A DNA stretch of 64,000 nucleotides from Quercus robur (Eukaryota > Streptophyta > Magnoliopsida > Fagales > Fagaceae): assembly GCF_932294415.1 (NCBI RefSeq), contig NC_065539.1, positions 33,048,001-33,112,000 of the forward strand, given 5' to 3'. Shown one piece after another: positions 50,547-62,075 of this stretch (its first letter is position 1; each line of letters opens with the position of its first letter). The notes below the pieces were generated by a model. The model was not told where the DNA came from and ran no database searches. It saw only the letters and a list, made by a program, of their open reading frames with translations. Made by a program: the position numbers and the translations under genes.

Positions 50547-51630
50547 TTATTAATAATTTATTACAATGTTATTTAAGTCTGTCAATATTTATTATATTAT
50601 ATTATTATTATTGAACTAACATTTGTACTAGAGATTGAGATATTAAAAAGATATGAGTTTATAAGTTTATATTAGCGACAATCTAAAAATGGTACACCGA
50701 TTCTGAAATATTTTATTTCTGTAACTAAATTAAAACGCTCTTTAGTACAGTATTGACTCTCTTTACTCATCACACAACAAATTTCCAACCTTGAAGGAAC
50801 AAGATAGCAGAATTCTCTTATTTGTTATATTGATACAAAATTAATATCAAATATTAGTCAAGTGCTTCTTTATGGGTTTTTTTAAAGTGTTAGTCTAAAT
50901 CTTCCATTGGTGGAGTCAAATCCTAGAAATTTATTTCTAATAAATAATGCTCCCAAGAAACTCAATACAATAGTTCCAACAATTATTCCTCTGATGGGAT
51001 CATTGGTTGAAGTGAAATTCAGTAATACATTCGGGCATTCATTAGTAAGTTGACTCAAACTGATTTATCATATTTTTTATATTATTATTTGATTTTTCGT
51101 AAATACATTAGGATGCTTCAGCTGCATACACCATTACATGCAGTTCCACTTGACAAATATTGACGTTGGACAAGAGGGAACGAGCAAAATCAGATTTAAA
51201 ACTATCGGTCTCTAATCTGTGTAGCGCTAAGATTTAAGGATTAGGGTTAGGTTTTAATTGGGGAAGATTGCATATAAAAAGGATTACTAGGGTTTCTAAT
51301 GAGGAAAAAGAATAGTGGGGTTTGTGGATGAAACAAAGGGAAAAACCAAGATTTGGGTTGTTGTTTTAGGGCTGTGAACAATAAGGTTAAATTTGATCTT
51401 TATACAAACTTTTAGGCTAAGGGTGCAATCATGGAGTTAAAGATTGACATTTCCATGCAAAGATTTTTTTTTTTGGCAAAAATACTATTTTAGTTATTAG
51501 ATTTGAGGTTACAATCAATTTAGTCCCTACATTTTGATAATAGTTAATTTGATCTATGTTATTTTCAATTTACAGTTAATTTTGTTTCTACCATTAACTC
51601 ACTAACGGAAAAAGCATATATAGCACACTT
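50547..51630. other. Gene-free AT-rich interval and old repeat flank
   Basis: The last 150 bp (about 51480-51630) contain TAGTCCCTACATTTTGATAA and CATTAACTCACTAACGG. These phrases recur in the long-TIR element at 59-60 kb, so LINE B inserted into an older relative of that element. Confidence 0.45.
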
Positions 51631-51818
51631 AAAACCTACATGCCTAAAAAAAGTTTCTCTGATGTTTGGCATGGGCTCCCAAACCCTAGCCGCTCAGTAG
51701 AAGGTCGTGCCTCACCCTAGGGTATAGGCTATTCAGTTCTTTTCTCCTTGCTTTTCTCTCCAATACGTAGTGAGATATCGTCTTTCCTTTACATTTTCCT
51801 AAAGCTTAGTCAGTTAAA

Positions 51819-52640
51819 ATGGAAGATCTATCTGTTATGTGGAAAAAACTTTCTTTGTCAGAGGAGGAAGGGAGCGAGTACAGTGGCCAATCACCGGAAA
51901 TTTTGGGAGGAAAAGTCATTGCTGCCAAGTTTTATACACGACGTGTCCTTAATATGGAGGCCATTGCTCGAACTTTCAAACAACTATGGTCAACGAAGAA
52001 GGGTTTTGAAGTTAAAGATATGGGCAATCATGTAGTTCTCTTTGTGTTCTCTGATAAAACAGATGCGGAGAAGGTTCTGCTAGGTGAGCCTTGGAGTTAT
52101 GATAAATATCTAGTGTCTTTGTGCAGGTTAGAGAAGAACGGTGTTGTTAAAGACCTTGTGTTCGAGAAAACGGTCTTCTGGGTGCAATTACATGATATAC
52201 TTGTCTGTGATATGACACCGGAAGCAGCAGCGGAGATTGGTAGGGTTTGTGGGGATGTTCTACTTGGTATCCGGGATTGGGGTAATCAAGATGGTAGTAC
52301 GTTCATGAGGATTAGGGTCCGGGTCAATACTTCTAAACGTTTATGCCGCGGCCGGAAACTTCGCAGAGAAGATGGGGAGATTGGATGGATACGTTTCAAA
52401 TATGAACGGTTGCCGATATTATGTTACTGGTGCGGCAGACTATCTCATAGCGACAAGGACTGTGAATTATGGATTAAGAGTAATGGATCCCTGATGGAGA
52501 ACGATAGACAATTTGGAGCGTGGCTTCGTGCTCCTCTCTTCAATATGAGAAAATGTTTAGCTATCAGGGTGGGGGGTGATGCCGATGATAGTAATGGTGA
52601 TACAGTTGGGAGGATGACGAAGATATTGGTGGAGTTGTAG
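51819..52640 (+). CDS. LINE B ORF1, DUF4283 and CCHC zinc knuckle protein
   Basis: 273 aa, open, starting MEDLSVMWKKLSLSEEEGSE. DUF4283 covers about residues 30-150 (GGKVIAAKFYTRRVLNMEAI, VLLGEPWSYDKYLVSLCRL). A plant zf-CCHC_4 knuckle, LCYWCGRLSHSDKDCEL, lies near residue 207. The protein binds element RNA. Downstream sequence to 53200 is likely the rest of ORF1, separated by a stop at 52638-52640. Confidence 0.88.
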   Translation: MEDLSVMWKKLSLSEEEGSEYSGQSPEILGGKVIAAKFYTRRVLNMEAIARTFKQLWSTKKGFEVKDMGNHVVLFVFSDKTDAEKVLLGEPWSYDKYLVSLCRLEKNGVVKDLVFEKTVFWVQLHDILVCDMTPEAAAEIGRVCGDVLLGIRDWGNQDGSTFMRIRVRVNTSKRLCRGRKLRREDGEIGWIRFKYERLPILCYWCGRLSHSDKDCELWIKSNGSLMENDRQFGAWLRAPLFNMRKCLAIRVGGDADDSNGDTVGRMTKILVEL

Positions 52641-53234
52641 GAAGTCGTGGAGTTGTAGGAAGTCGTAGATTGTTAGGCAACAGCTTTGAGCACGTCGGAA
52701 ACCATCATCAGAGGGAGGAGATCTGTGAGTAGGCAGTTACAAGCAAGGAAACCGTCGCAAATCCTGTTTCCGCGATCTCAGGGGCCGGAGTTAATGCAGT
52801 GCAGGATTTTCGATTAGTAATGGATTTTGAGGATACGTTACGCGGGATAGACGCCGCCATTTCAAAATTTGATAATGCTAAGTGGATTCTGCGCTTAGTG
52901 CTTCTGTTCCTACCTTGGGCCTATCCAAGGCCCAAAACCAATTAAACCAGCTGGGACCGGTGGGCTGTGATTCAAATGGTGACGTAGAGATGTCACAAAC
53001 AAAAGGCCCACATGCAAATGAACTTAAGCCTCGTGGTTGGAAGAGATTAGTCACTGAACGGGCCCATGCTGGAACACAAAGCACTACCATGTAGAGTACT
53101 CCTACGCAGAGAAAACGCCAGGTTCGTGACAAAGAAAATGAAAATGAAGCAGGGGTGACGGGGAAGAAGTTTTGTGCAATGGACACCATATTTGACCAAA
53201 CGGTGGAGGCTGCGAGATAGCCCCGCCAAGAGCA

Positions 53235-56200
53235 ATGAGTTGCCTAGCCTGGAACTGCCATGGGCTTGGGAACCCACTGGCAGAGGATGAGCTTGAAGCT
53301 ATTATTCGAGCTCAAGATCCCTTGATGGTTTTCTTGTCAGAGACATGGTCTGGAAGAAAACAACTAGAAAAGATACGGTGCAAGATAAAATACGCTGGTG
53401 TGTTTACTGTTCCTAGTCAAGGTAAGGGCGGGGGTTTGGCTCTCTTATGGAAGTCGGAAGTGATGGTGTGGGTGGATAGTTTCTCAAAGTTTCATATAGA
53501 TGTTGTGGTGAACGGAATGACGGCGGAGGCCTAGCGTTTTACCAGTTTTTATGGTGAACCAAATACAAACTATAGGGAGGAAGCTTGGAGTATGGTATGG
53601 ATGTTACGATCCAAACCGCACTTGCCATGGTGTTGTATGGGCGACTTTAATGAGATACTCCGGATGGAAGAAAAGAGAGGAGGTAGAATCAGAGCGCATG
53701 ACTAGATGCAAGCTTTCCGGGATGTGCTAGACGATTGTGGTTTTGTGGATCTTGGCTTCACTGGACCTGAGTTTACTTGGCATAGTAGAAGATATGGTCA
53801 CCTAATATGGGAACGGTTAGACAGGGGAGTAGCCAACTATGATTGGTTAGCAAAATTCCCGGCTGCTTCAGTTCTCCATCTCCATTGTTTCTCATCAGAT
53901 CATCACCCCATAAAGCTGGTTTTTGATCCCAATAGCGAATCACAACGTTGGTTTCGGCAGCCTTTCCGTTTTGAAGAGATGTGGTTGGCTGATAGGGGAT
54001 GCAGTGACATTGTCCTAAGAGCATAGAAGTACAACATGAAGGCAATCCCATGTTTAAGGTGTCAAAGAAGCTCAAAAAGTGTAAAAAGATGCTCAAGTCA
54101 TTAAGCAAAGATCACTTTGGTAGTGTAAAGAGACAATTGGCCAAGACAAAGGAGTTATTATGGAAAGCTGCAGAGGAAGCAGCCAACGGTGGAAATTATG
54201 GGAATGTGATCCATCTGAGAAAGGAACTTAATATTTTGTTGGATAAAGAGAGTAAAATGTGGAGGCAGAGAGCTAGAACACAGTGGGTGGCAAAGGGAGA
54301 TAAAAACACTAAATATTTTCATGGAGTGGCTATCCAAAGGAAAAGAAGGAACTTCATTAAAGGAATAAAAGACTTTGAAGGAACTTGGCAGATTGATGAA
54401 GGTGTTGTTTCGGGCATTTTTGTGGAGTTTTTTACTAGATTGTTCACCCAATCACAACCCCATGATCTTGACCGTGTCCTTGAAGGAGTTAAAAGGGTTG
54501 TCACAGAAGAAATGAATGCTGAGTTGGTGAAGTCATACACTATGGAAGAAATTGACACAGCCATTAAACAAATGGTTCCTTTGAAAGCCCCGGGTCCAGA
54601 CGGAATGCCGCCTCTTTTTTACCAAACCTTTTGGCAACATATTGGTCCAGAGGTGTCAAAAGTTGTCCTTTCTTGCCTAAATTCTGGTAATCTTCTAAAA
54701 TCCATTAATCATACTTTCATTACTCTTATTCCAAAAGTGAGTAATCCTGAAAGTGTTTCATAATTTAAACCTATCAGTTTATGCAATGTGCTTTATAAGA
54801 TTATTAGCAAAGTTATTGCAAACCGTCTTAAACCTTTGTTAAATTCTATAGTCTCTGAAGCCCAAAGTGCTTTTATAGCTGATAGACTTATCACAGATAA
54901 TATTTTAATTGCTTTTGAGTCCTTGCACTATATGAAAACTTTCAGTTCAGGCAAGGAAGGTTTTATGGCCTTGAAGCTCGATATGAGTAAGACTTATGAC
55001 AGAGTGGAGTGGAGTTTCATTGAAAAAATCATGTTGAAGATGGGGTTCCAGGATTCCTGGGTGATTTTGATCATGCAATGTGTATCCACTGTGACCAATT
55101 CCATACTCTTAAATGGTGAACCAAAAGGATTCATTCGACCTTCTAGAGGTTTGAGGCAGGGTGACCCCCTGTCCCCTTTTCTCTTCTTATTTTGTGCGGA
55201 AGGACTAAATGCTCTTCTCAACAAAGCAGTTGATAATGGGGAAATTAGGGGCTTATCTCTATGTCGACAGGGCCCGAGGATTACTCACCTCTTTTTTGCA
55301 GATGATTGCCTCCTATTTTGCAGGGCTAACAGAACCGAATGTCAAAAAATTCAGCAATTACTTGATTGGTATGAGGTTGCTTCTGGCCAATTGGTGAACA
55401 AGACTAAAACTACTCTCTTCTTTAGCTGTAACACACCGGAGGAGGTCCAACGTGACATTCAGGTCTTGCTAGGGGTGCCGGCTATCAATCATTATGAAAA
55501 ATATCTTGGTTTGTCATCATTTGTGGGGAGACAGAAAAAAGCATGTTTCAATCAGATTAAAGAGCGAATTTGGGCTAAAATGCAAGGATGGAAGGAGAAG
55601 CTACTTTCTCAAGCCGGGAAGGAAGTCATGATCAAGGCGGTGATCCAATCTATTCCCACATACTCAATGAGTGTGTTTCGACTACCCTTAGGTTTAATTA
55701 AAGATATTGAGGCGATGATTCGTAAGTTTTGATGGGGCAACCAAGATAATAAAAGGAGAATGCAGTGGGTGAAGTGGGGTACTCTTTGTTCTCCTAAGTC
55801 TTTAGGAGGTATGGGGTTTCGAGATCTCAAGCAGTTTAATGATGCACTCCTTGGTAAACAAGTGTGGAGACTCTTTCATGAGAAAGATACGCTGCTGTAC
55901 AAAGTGTTTAAACCAAAATACTTCCCATTGAGCAGCATTCTGGAAGCAGACTTCAATCAGCGAAGCTCTTTTGCATGGAAAAGTATTTTACATGCAAGAG
56001 AGGTTATTTGCAAGGGTGCACGGTGGAGAGTAGGAGACGGGTCGTCCATAAACATTTGGAATCATAGGTGGCTGGATTTCTCAGGGGGAGGCAAGATTGT
56101 ATCTCCCAATATTAATCCTTCTTTGTCCACAGTGAAGGATCTATTCATCCCTGGCACTAAAGTTTGGAACAAGGAGCTTATTGAGCAGAATTTCTTACCA

Positions 56201-57288
56201 TGGGAAGCTGAGAGTATTCAAAGCATCCTGGTTAGTCATTTTCCAATGGAGGATTTGCTTATTTGGCCACTCACCAATGATGGGAACTACTCGGTTAAGA
56301 GCGCTTACCAGCTGTTATCCTCAGAAATCAAATCTGCTCTGCCTAGCTCGTCTGAAACAGAGGATTGTAAGCACTTTTGGAATGGAATATGGAAGTTACA
56401 GGTACCTAACAAAGTGAAGCATTTCGTGTGGAGAGCTTCAAGGGAGTCCTTGCCCACCAAGCTGAACCTGTTTTCACGACATGTCTTACCTGATCAGTTT
56501 TGCAACCTTTGTAAAGAACATCCTGAAGATACCATTCACTGCTGTGTGATGGAGCCAAAAGTATTTGGCTATCGGACCCATCATTTAGCTCCCTACGTTC
56601 AAAATTTTTTAGAAGTTTTGGTGATCTTGTCGCTGCTGTGTTGGAAGATACAAGTCCAAATTTTGCTGCTCTGTTTTCAATGGTTGCATGGTGTATTTGG
56701 GTTAGACGGAATAAATTGAGAGAGAAGCAGCTGGTGTGGGATGTAGGGGAAACGGCGTGACGAGCTTGGGAGCTATTGCAAGAATTTCGGGACGTTCAGG
56801 ACAGCCCATCTCGGACCTTCGTTCAGCACTTGAGGCAGAACTGGACGCCGCCGGACTTAGGAGTTTATAAGCTCAATTTCGACAGCGCCATCTTTGAAGG
56901 TTCTGCAAGAGCGGGGTTGGGGCTGGTAGTGAGGGATGCTAAAGGTATGATCATCGCTACAATGTGCCAGAACATCCAACTTCCTAGTTCAGTGGACTTG
57001 GTCGAAGCCTTAGCCGCTCGGAGAGCTATCCTATTTGCCCAAGAGCTTTGTCTTGCTCACGTGGTGGTGGAGGGTGACTCACTGAAGGTCATTACAGCTA
57101 TTAATAACCCACAAAAGAATAGGACACAGTGGGGTCATGTTGTTGAAGATATTAAAAAAGCCAGCTCTTGGTTCCAAACTTGTGGCTTCTGTCATGTCTA
57201 TAGGGGAGGCAATAGTTTAACCCACTCCCTAGCTAAAAGAGCAGTTTTATCTGCTGATTTAGATGTGTGGTTAAACGAACTACCATAG
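53235..57288 (+). pseudogene. LINE B ORF2 (endonuclease, RT, zf-RVT, RNase H), inactivated
   Basis: The endonuclease starts MSCLAWNCHGLGNPLAEDEL and includes MGDFNEILRMEEKRGGR, WERLDRGVANYDWL and FSSDHHPIKLVF. The RT includes VPLKAPGPDGMPPLFY, KLDMSKTYDRVEW (the usual Ala is Thr), GLRQGDPLSPFLFLF and FADDCLLF (about 55296-55319). zf-RVT has FVWRASRESLPTKLNLF and CNLCKEHPEDTIHC. RNase H starts at about 56850 (KLNFDSAIFEGSARAGLG) and ends NSLTHSLAKRAV. In-frame stops occur near 53532, 53703, 54761 and 55730, and frame changes near 54030 and 56550, so the element is dead. Confidence 0.9.
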
Positions 57289-57532
57289 GATTTAATTGAT
57301 GTATTTTAGTCTGATTTACTTTAATAAAATTGACTTACCTGTCCCTCAAAAAAAAAAAAAAAAAAAAAACCTACATGCCTAATAAAATAAAAATACTAAT
57401 AAATTTTTTTAATAAAATTAAAAAATTGTTTCATCATATTTAAATAAAAAAATTAAAATGACTAAAAATAAAAATCTTTTTTTTTTTTTTTCGCACTTTC
57501 ATTTCTATTTTTGCAGTTTCTTCTCTTTCTTG

Positions 57533-58394
57533 CAGGGGCGGAGCCACCTATAACATGGCCCCCCCAAAACTATTGTAATCCTCTGTAATAATATATTAGT
57601 TTGAGGTGAAAAAATAATCTGGGCTTCTACCCCCCGCCCTCCACCCCAAAATTTAAGCCCAAGTTCATGGTTTGTATTTTCTTTCCTTTGAAATCTGCAA
57701 TGTACAGCCAGTTCAATCCACTGTTGGTTTCTCAAATTAATAGACCCCCACCCAAATAAAACATAGCCTTTTACCAAAACCTATAATAAATGCCTAGCTG
57801 GCTGGAGTCCTTTCTGTATATATTTTAAGAATATACAAGATTGCATTGTGTTCTTTGTATATTCAATTGTTAAAGTGCAATGTACATAGGCACTGTTCAA
57901 ACTTATGAGGTTTTTTCCCCCACAAATTTGATCTTTTTCTGATCCTGTTACTTTTTCTCTAGCTAATTTTATCTTTTACTATTTGGATCTAGTTGCTTGA
58001 TAAGTTGTGCTAATATTAATTTGTTTTTAGAAGAGAATTTGGGCTGCCATAGACATAAGATTTATTCATTTTTTAAAAACGAATTGAAAAAGAAATTGCT
58101 AAGAATTGCCCAATAGAATTCATAATGAATAAAAAAAATTTTTAATGAAGGATCGACGTTGAGCATAACTTTTATATAGGAGATGCCAAGTTTTATTTAT
58201 TTATTTATTTTAATAATTTTAATTTTGATACATGTTTATAGCAAATTAGAAAAAATTTGTCCACTCATTTGAGTTTAGATGTATTATTATATTTTAAATT
58301 TTGTCAGCTTATTTACAATACATTTATGAATTATGACGAACATACAAATATGTAACTCGACCCTCCCATGTAAAAAATCCTGGCTACGCTCCTC
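57533..58394. mobile_element. hAT-like non-autonomous element
   Basis: 862 bp with inverted ends CAGGGGCGGAGCCACC (left) and GAGGAGCGTAGCCAGG (right, inverted). Flanking CTTTCTTG (57525-57532) and TTTTCTTG (58395-58402) match at 7 of 8, an 8-bp duplication typical of hAT. The interior is AT-rich with no transposase. The GGGGCGGAGCCA terminus is widespread among plant genomes. Confidence 0.7.
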
Positions 58395-58402
58395 TTTTCT
58401 TG

Positions 58403-59046
58403 GCAACCAAACACAATAGTCTCTCAAATATTTCTCTCTTAAAAGCTTTCACAATCTTGGACCTATCATTTCTCACTCTCTCTCATTGATTCTACTTCTA
58501 ATTCTGAACCAATACATTAACAGTGGATACCTCAGAGCTACGAGGACCTCAACATATCCAACACAGAGTTTGAGTGGAAGAAACGCTGTGAAGGCTAAAA
58601 CCCAAAAAAGCCCTGAATCAAATCCAAATCCCAAGACGAACTCAATTCCAAACTCAAAAATAGTACCCCTCCTTCCTCTTCCTTTTTGCAAAACCCATAT
58701 TCCAAGAGTTTATTAGATTTAATGGATTCATCTAGGGGTAAACTAATTTGGAAAGGAAAAAAAATAAGTTTAATTTTTTAGATTTTAAATTTTATATAAT
58801 TTTAGGTTATTTAATTACATAAAATAATTAGATCCACATCCACATGATATCATTTCATTGGACCAACCACATGTGGTAGGTTTAGGTGTCATTTAACGGA
58901 CACATCAGCGTCTTTCTAACAGAATGACTGCCAATCAAAACAAACCATATCGTTAGAGACAAATCAAATTTTTAAACAGGGCAAAATCCAAAAACCCTTA
59001 TTAAGGCCCAAATGATGTGTTTTGTCCTTTAAATAAAATATAAAAA
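58403..59046. other. Gene-free interval
   Basis: There is an open frame on both strands around 58480-58710, but it shows no recognisable domain or codon preference. Nothing else is supported. Confidence 0.5.
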
Positions 59047-59385
59047 AAGCCAGAAATATTTTTCTAGTCCTTACATTTTGGCTCCATTCCCATTTTGATT
59101 CATACTTTTCTATTTTACCACTTTTAGTTCTTAAGATGAAAAACGCATTTCATTTTGGTATCTACCGTCATCTCACTAACGGAAATTACTTATGTGGCAA
59201 ACAACATGCACTTTTGGCACATAGAATGCCTATGTGGCCTTTAAAATTAATAATAAAATTTTTATTTAGCATTTAAATAATGCCACATCAGCATTTTAAA
59301 TATTTAAAAAAGCTATGTTATTTTTTTATTAGAAAAAAAGCTACTTTAGAAGAACAATTTAGACAAAATTCTAAAGTTGTTTCTC

Positions 59386-59417
<32 letters not shown>

Positions 59418-60450
59418 AAACTTATGATTTATTTAAAAATAAATTAAAATAATTTTTTTTTTCTTTTCATTAATTTTTCGGAAGAACATGTTCATGTTCT
59501 TTGTGTTCTTCCCCAAAACATTATTGATCATGTTCATGGCAAATTAATCCTTTTTTTTTTTCTTGTACTTTCTTTATAACCAAACACATCAAAATTCAAA
59601 AGTCGGATCAAACAATAATCAACCAATTAATATCAATAGATCTGCATACTAGAAATTTGAACCAAACATACACTAACAAAAATCAACAGATCTGCATCCT
59701 TTTTGTTCACAAAATCAACACCAATCTCCCAATTAGAAAACCACCAATCCACCAAAACACAAAATCATATCCAACTTGGAAACACAAAATCATATTCGCC
59801 ACAAACCCATAAACTCATATCAACAAAAATCACAACACAAAAACCCACCATCGGAATTCGCCACCACCTATCTCCACCACCAAGCTAAGAGATAGAGAGA
59901 TTAAAGAGAGAGACCCACCGATTTAAGAGGGAGACACCGATTTGAGAGAGAAAAAGAAATAGAAACAAAGGTAGAGTCTTGTATTTGAAGATGAGTCAGC
60001 GAGAGAAAGGTGTTGGATAAATGGGTTATTGTTTTCAATTAAAATTAAAATTGAGATATTTGGGGAAGAACTCCGGTGAAGAACATGACCAAAAAAATGA
60101 TGAAAAGAAAAGAATATCTTATTTTAATTATTTTATTTTATTTTATTTATTAAAAATCATAAGTTTAGAATTTTGTTTTAATTGTTTTTTTTTTGACGTG
60201 GCATTATTTAAATGCTAAATAATTTTTTTTTATTTTATAATTTTAATGGCCACATAGGTGTTTTGTGTGCCAACTGTGCACTCTGTTTATCACGTAGGTT
60301 ATTTTTTGTCAGTGAGATGACGATTGGGACCAAAATGTAACATTTTTTTTTTTTTTTTTCATTTTGGGACTAAAAGTGGTAAAATAGAAAACTAGGAACC
60401 AAAATGGGAAGGGGGCCGAAATGTAGAAACAAAAAATGTATTTCCGCAAA
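59047..60450. mobile_element. Mutator-like non-autonomous element with long inverted repeats
   Basis: The left arm at about 59047-59500 pairs with the right arm at about 60000-60450. Matching parts are TTCTATTTTACCACTTTTAG, CGTCATCTCACT, GGCACA..GCCTATGTGGCC, TTTAGCATTTAAATAATGCC and CTTATGATTT, in the same order inverted. Arms of about 450 bp with a unique 500-bp core fit a Mutator-type element. The core (59570-60000) has an ORF (MFTKSTPISQLENHQSTK) of unknown origin and C/A-rich sequence; no transposase is present. The flanks are homopolymeric A, so the target duplication cannot be read. Related arm sequence also flanks LINE B. Confidence 0.7.
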
Positions 60451-60499
60451 AAAAAAAAAAAAAAAAAGATATACAAAATTTATACTTGTGGGACTAGAA

Positions 60500-60537
<38 letters not shown>

Positions 60538-60971
60538 GCCAAAGCTTAGAGAAAATCCAATTAGATTTTAATTAGATTATCAATTTTGTGTCATGTGCCC
60601 TATTTAATTTTTGATTTTGTGCCAAGTGAATTATTGAGTATAAAAATTGAAGAGTCCAAATCCTATTAGATTCTAAATTGGATTTCAATTGGAGTCCAAT
60701 TTTCCTCTACATGTTCATCTAAATTTTTAATTTTTATGGCAAGTGAATTATTGGGTACAAAAACCGAAGAGTTTAGAACCAATCAAATTCTAAATTATAT
60801 ATATATATATATATATAATGAGAAACCATTACATATTTTAGAAATGTATGGTTTAAAAAAGAATATAAGCTAATACTATGTATAATTTGAATTGCATTTC
60901 AAAAAAATATATAATTTGAACGGTGATTGTTTTTAATTGTACTTGTGTATATGCATGGGGCTACACACTAG
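60500..60971 (+). mobile_element. Short non-autonomous Helitron D
   Basis: 472 bp on the plus strand. It starts TCTCTCTCTC then TATATATATATATAGCCAAAGC and ends with an imperfect hairpin (TTGTGTATATGCATGGGG, about 60943-60960), CTACACA and CTAG (60968-60971). The flanks are A and T. The interior has a diverged duplication of about 110 bp (GCCAAGTGAATTATTGAGTA and GGCAAGTGAATTATTGGGTA). Confidence 0.7.
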
Positions 60972-61012
60972 TGATAAAAAAAATAGAAAATATTTAGGTA
61001 CTCTTAGAGTAC

Positions 61013-61590
61013 AGGAATGGCAATGGGTTGGAGCGGGCTGAAGGATGGGGTCTTCGCCCCTCCCCCACCCCACATGACAGGAAAAATTTTCTTACCCCAT
61101 TCCCGCCTATTGGGGCCTTGCGAAACCCTGCCTCAACCCGTAAAATTCTACATATCTCCCACAAAGATAATATAGAATAATGGGAAAGACAAAAAAATTT
61201 ACAAGAATAAAATGAAACAATGAGTTTTAAACTTCCAAGCCGAATAAAGTATATGCTAGCTGAATAAAAAATTACATGAGTACAAAGTTCAATATAGGTT
61301 AGATGTTTATCAGTAGATTACGAAAATGTCTATCAATGTAGGTTAATGTATGTATGTTTGTTTAAATAGTAATGTTTTAGAGTATGAAAAATTTACAATT
61401 TAACCCTTCTCAACGCGGGGTGAGGTGAGGCAGGGTGGATCTAAAAAGTCTAAACTTATCTCCGCTCTGCCCTATGGTACGGGACCAAAATCTCGCCCTA
61501 TTCCCATCCCACCACCTTTGCGGGGAGGGGATAACCAGTGCAAGATGAAGCAAGGCGGGTCAAGCGGAGTAAGGCAAAATTGTCATCCCT
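61013..61590 (-). mobile_element. GC-rich hAT-like non-autonomous element, copy 2
   Basis: This is the inverted relative of 19254-19935. On the minus strand it starts AGGGATGACAATTTTGCC and ends CCCATTGCCATTCC. It has the same GC-rich ends, the AAGTCTAAACTTATC-type segment and an AT-rich centre. It is about 100 bp shorter than copy 1. A target duplication is not clear. Confidence 0.7.
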
Positions 61591-62075
61591 AGCAGAGTTT
61601 AGTAAAATAGTGCTAATTTATCTCAAATTCATAATAAACCTTACCATGAATTTAATGAGTGAATCCTACCATGAATGTAAGAAGAGTGAACACTGTTTTC
61701 TGTGTTATGAGAGAAACCTAAGAATTTCTCTAAATAAATAAATAAATAACAAGCAAAACAAAAACTCAGCGTTTCAGCGAAATAGGGCATCAGTAAATTA
61801 TCCTTCTTCGGCTCTGCCTCACGGATCTCTTCCTTCACAACCCTTCTCCTATACAAAAGTTTTGAACCGACTTTCTCCAAAAAAAAAAAGGGTTTTGCAC
61901 CGACTTCAAATCCTTTATATCTCTCTCTCAGGAAATTCAAACCAAAAACCAAAAATCACTGGCTCTCCGTGACTTTAGATTCCCAATCCCAAAAGAAGTA
62001 CCTGTTTTTTGGGTTACTTCAAATCCTTCACTTTAACCCAACAAATACTTTTTCTTCTTCATCTTACTTACCTTC

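Larger units (their letters stand above)
51648..57365 (+). mobile_element. Full-length plant L1-type LINE (LINE B)
   Basis: About 5.7 kb, ending in poly-A (57347-57369) and bounded by the duplication AAAACCTACATGCCTAA (51631-51647 and 57366-57382, overlapping the tail). It has a leader of about 170 bp, ORF1 (51819-52640) and ORF2 (53235-57288) with endonuclease, RT, zf-RVT and RNase H in the normal order. ORF2 carries several stops and two frame changes. It is on the opposite strand to LINE A and belongs to a different subfamily (different ORF1 and linker sequences). The clean duplication and tail suggest a moderate age. Confidence 0.92.

Noticed and set aside
58473-58716. Overlapping open frames on both strands
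   Set aside because: No domain, splice context or conservation signal was seen; it is likely chance in intergenic DNA.
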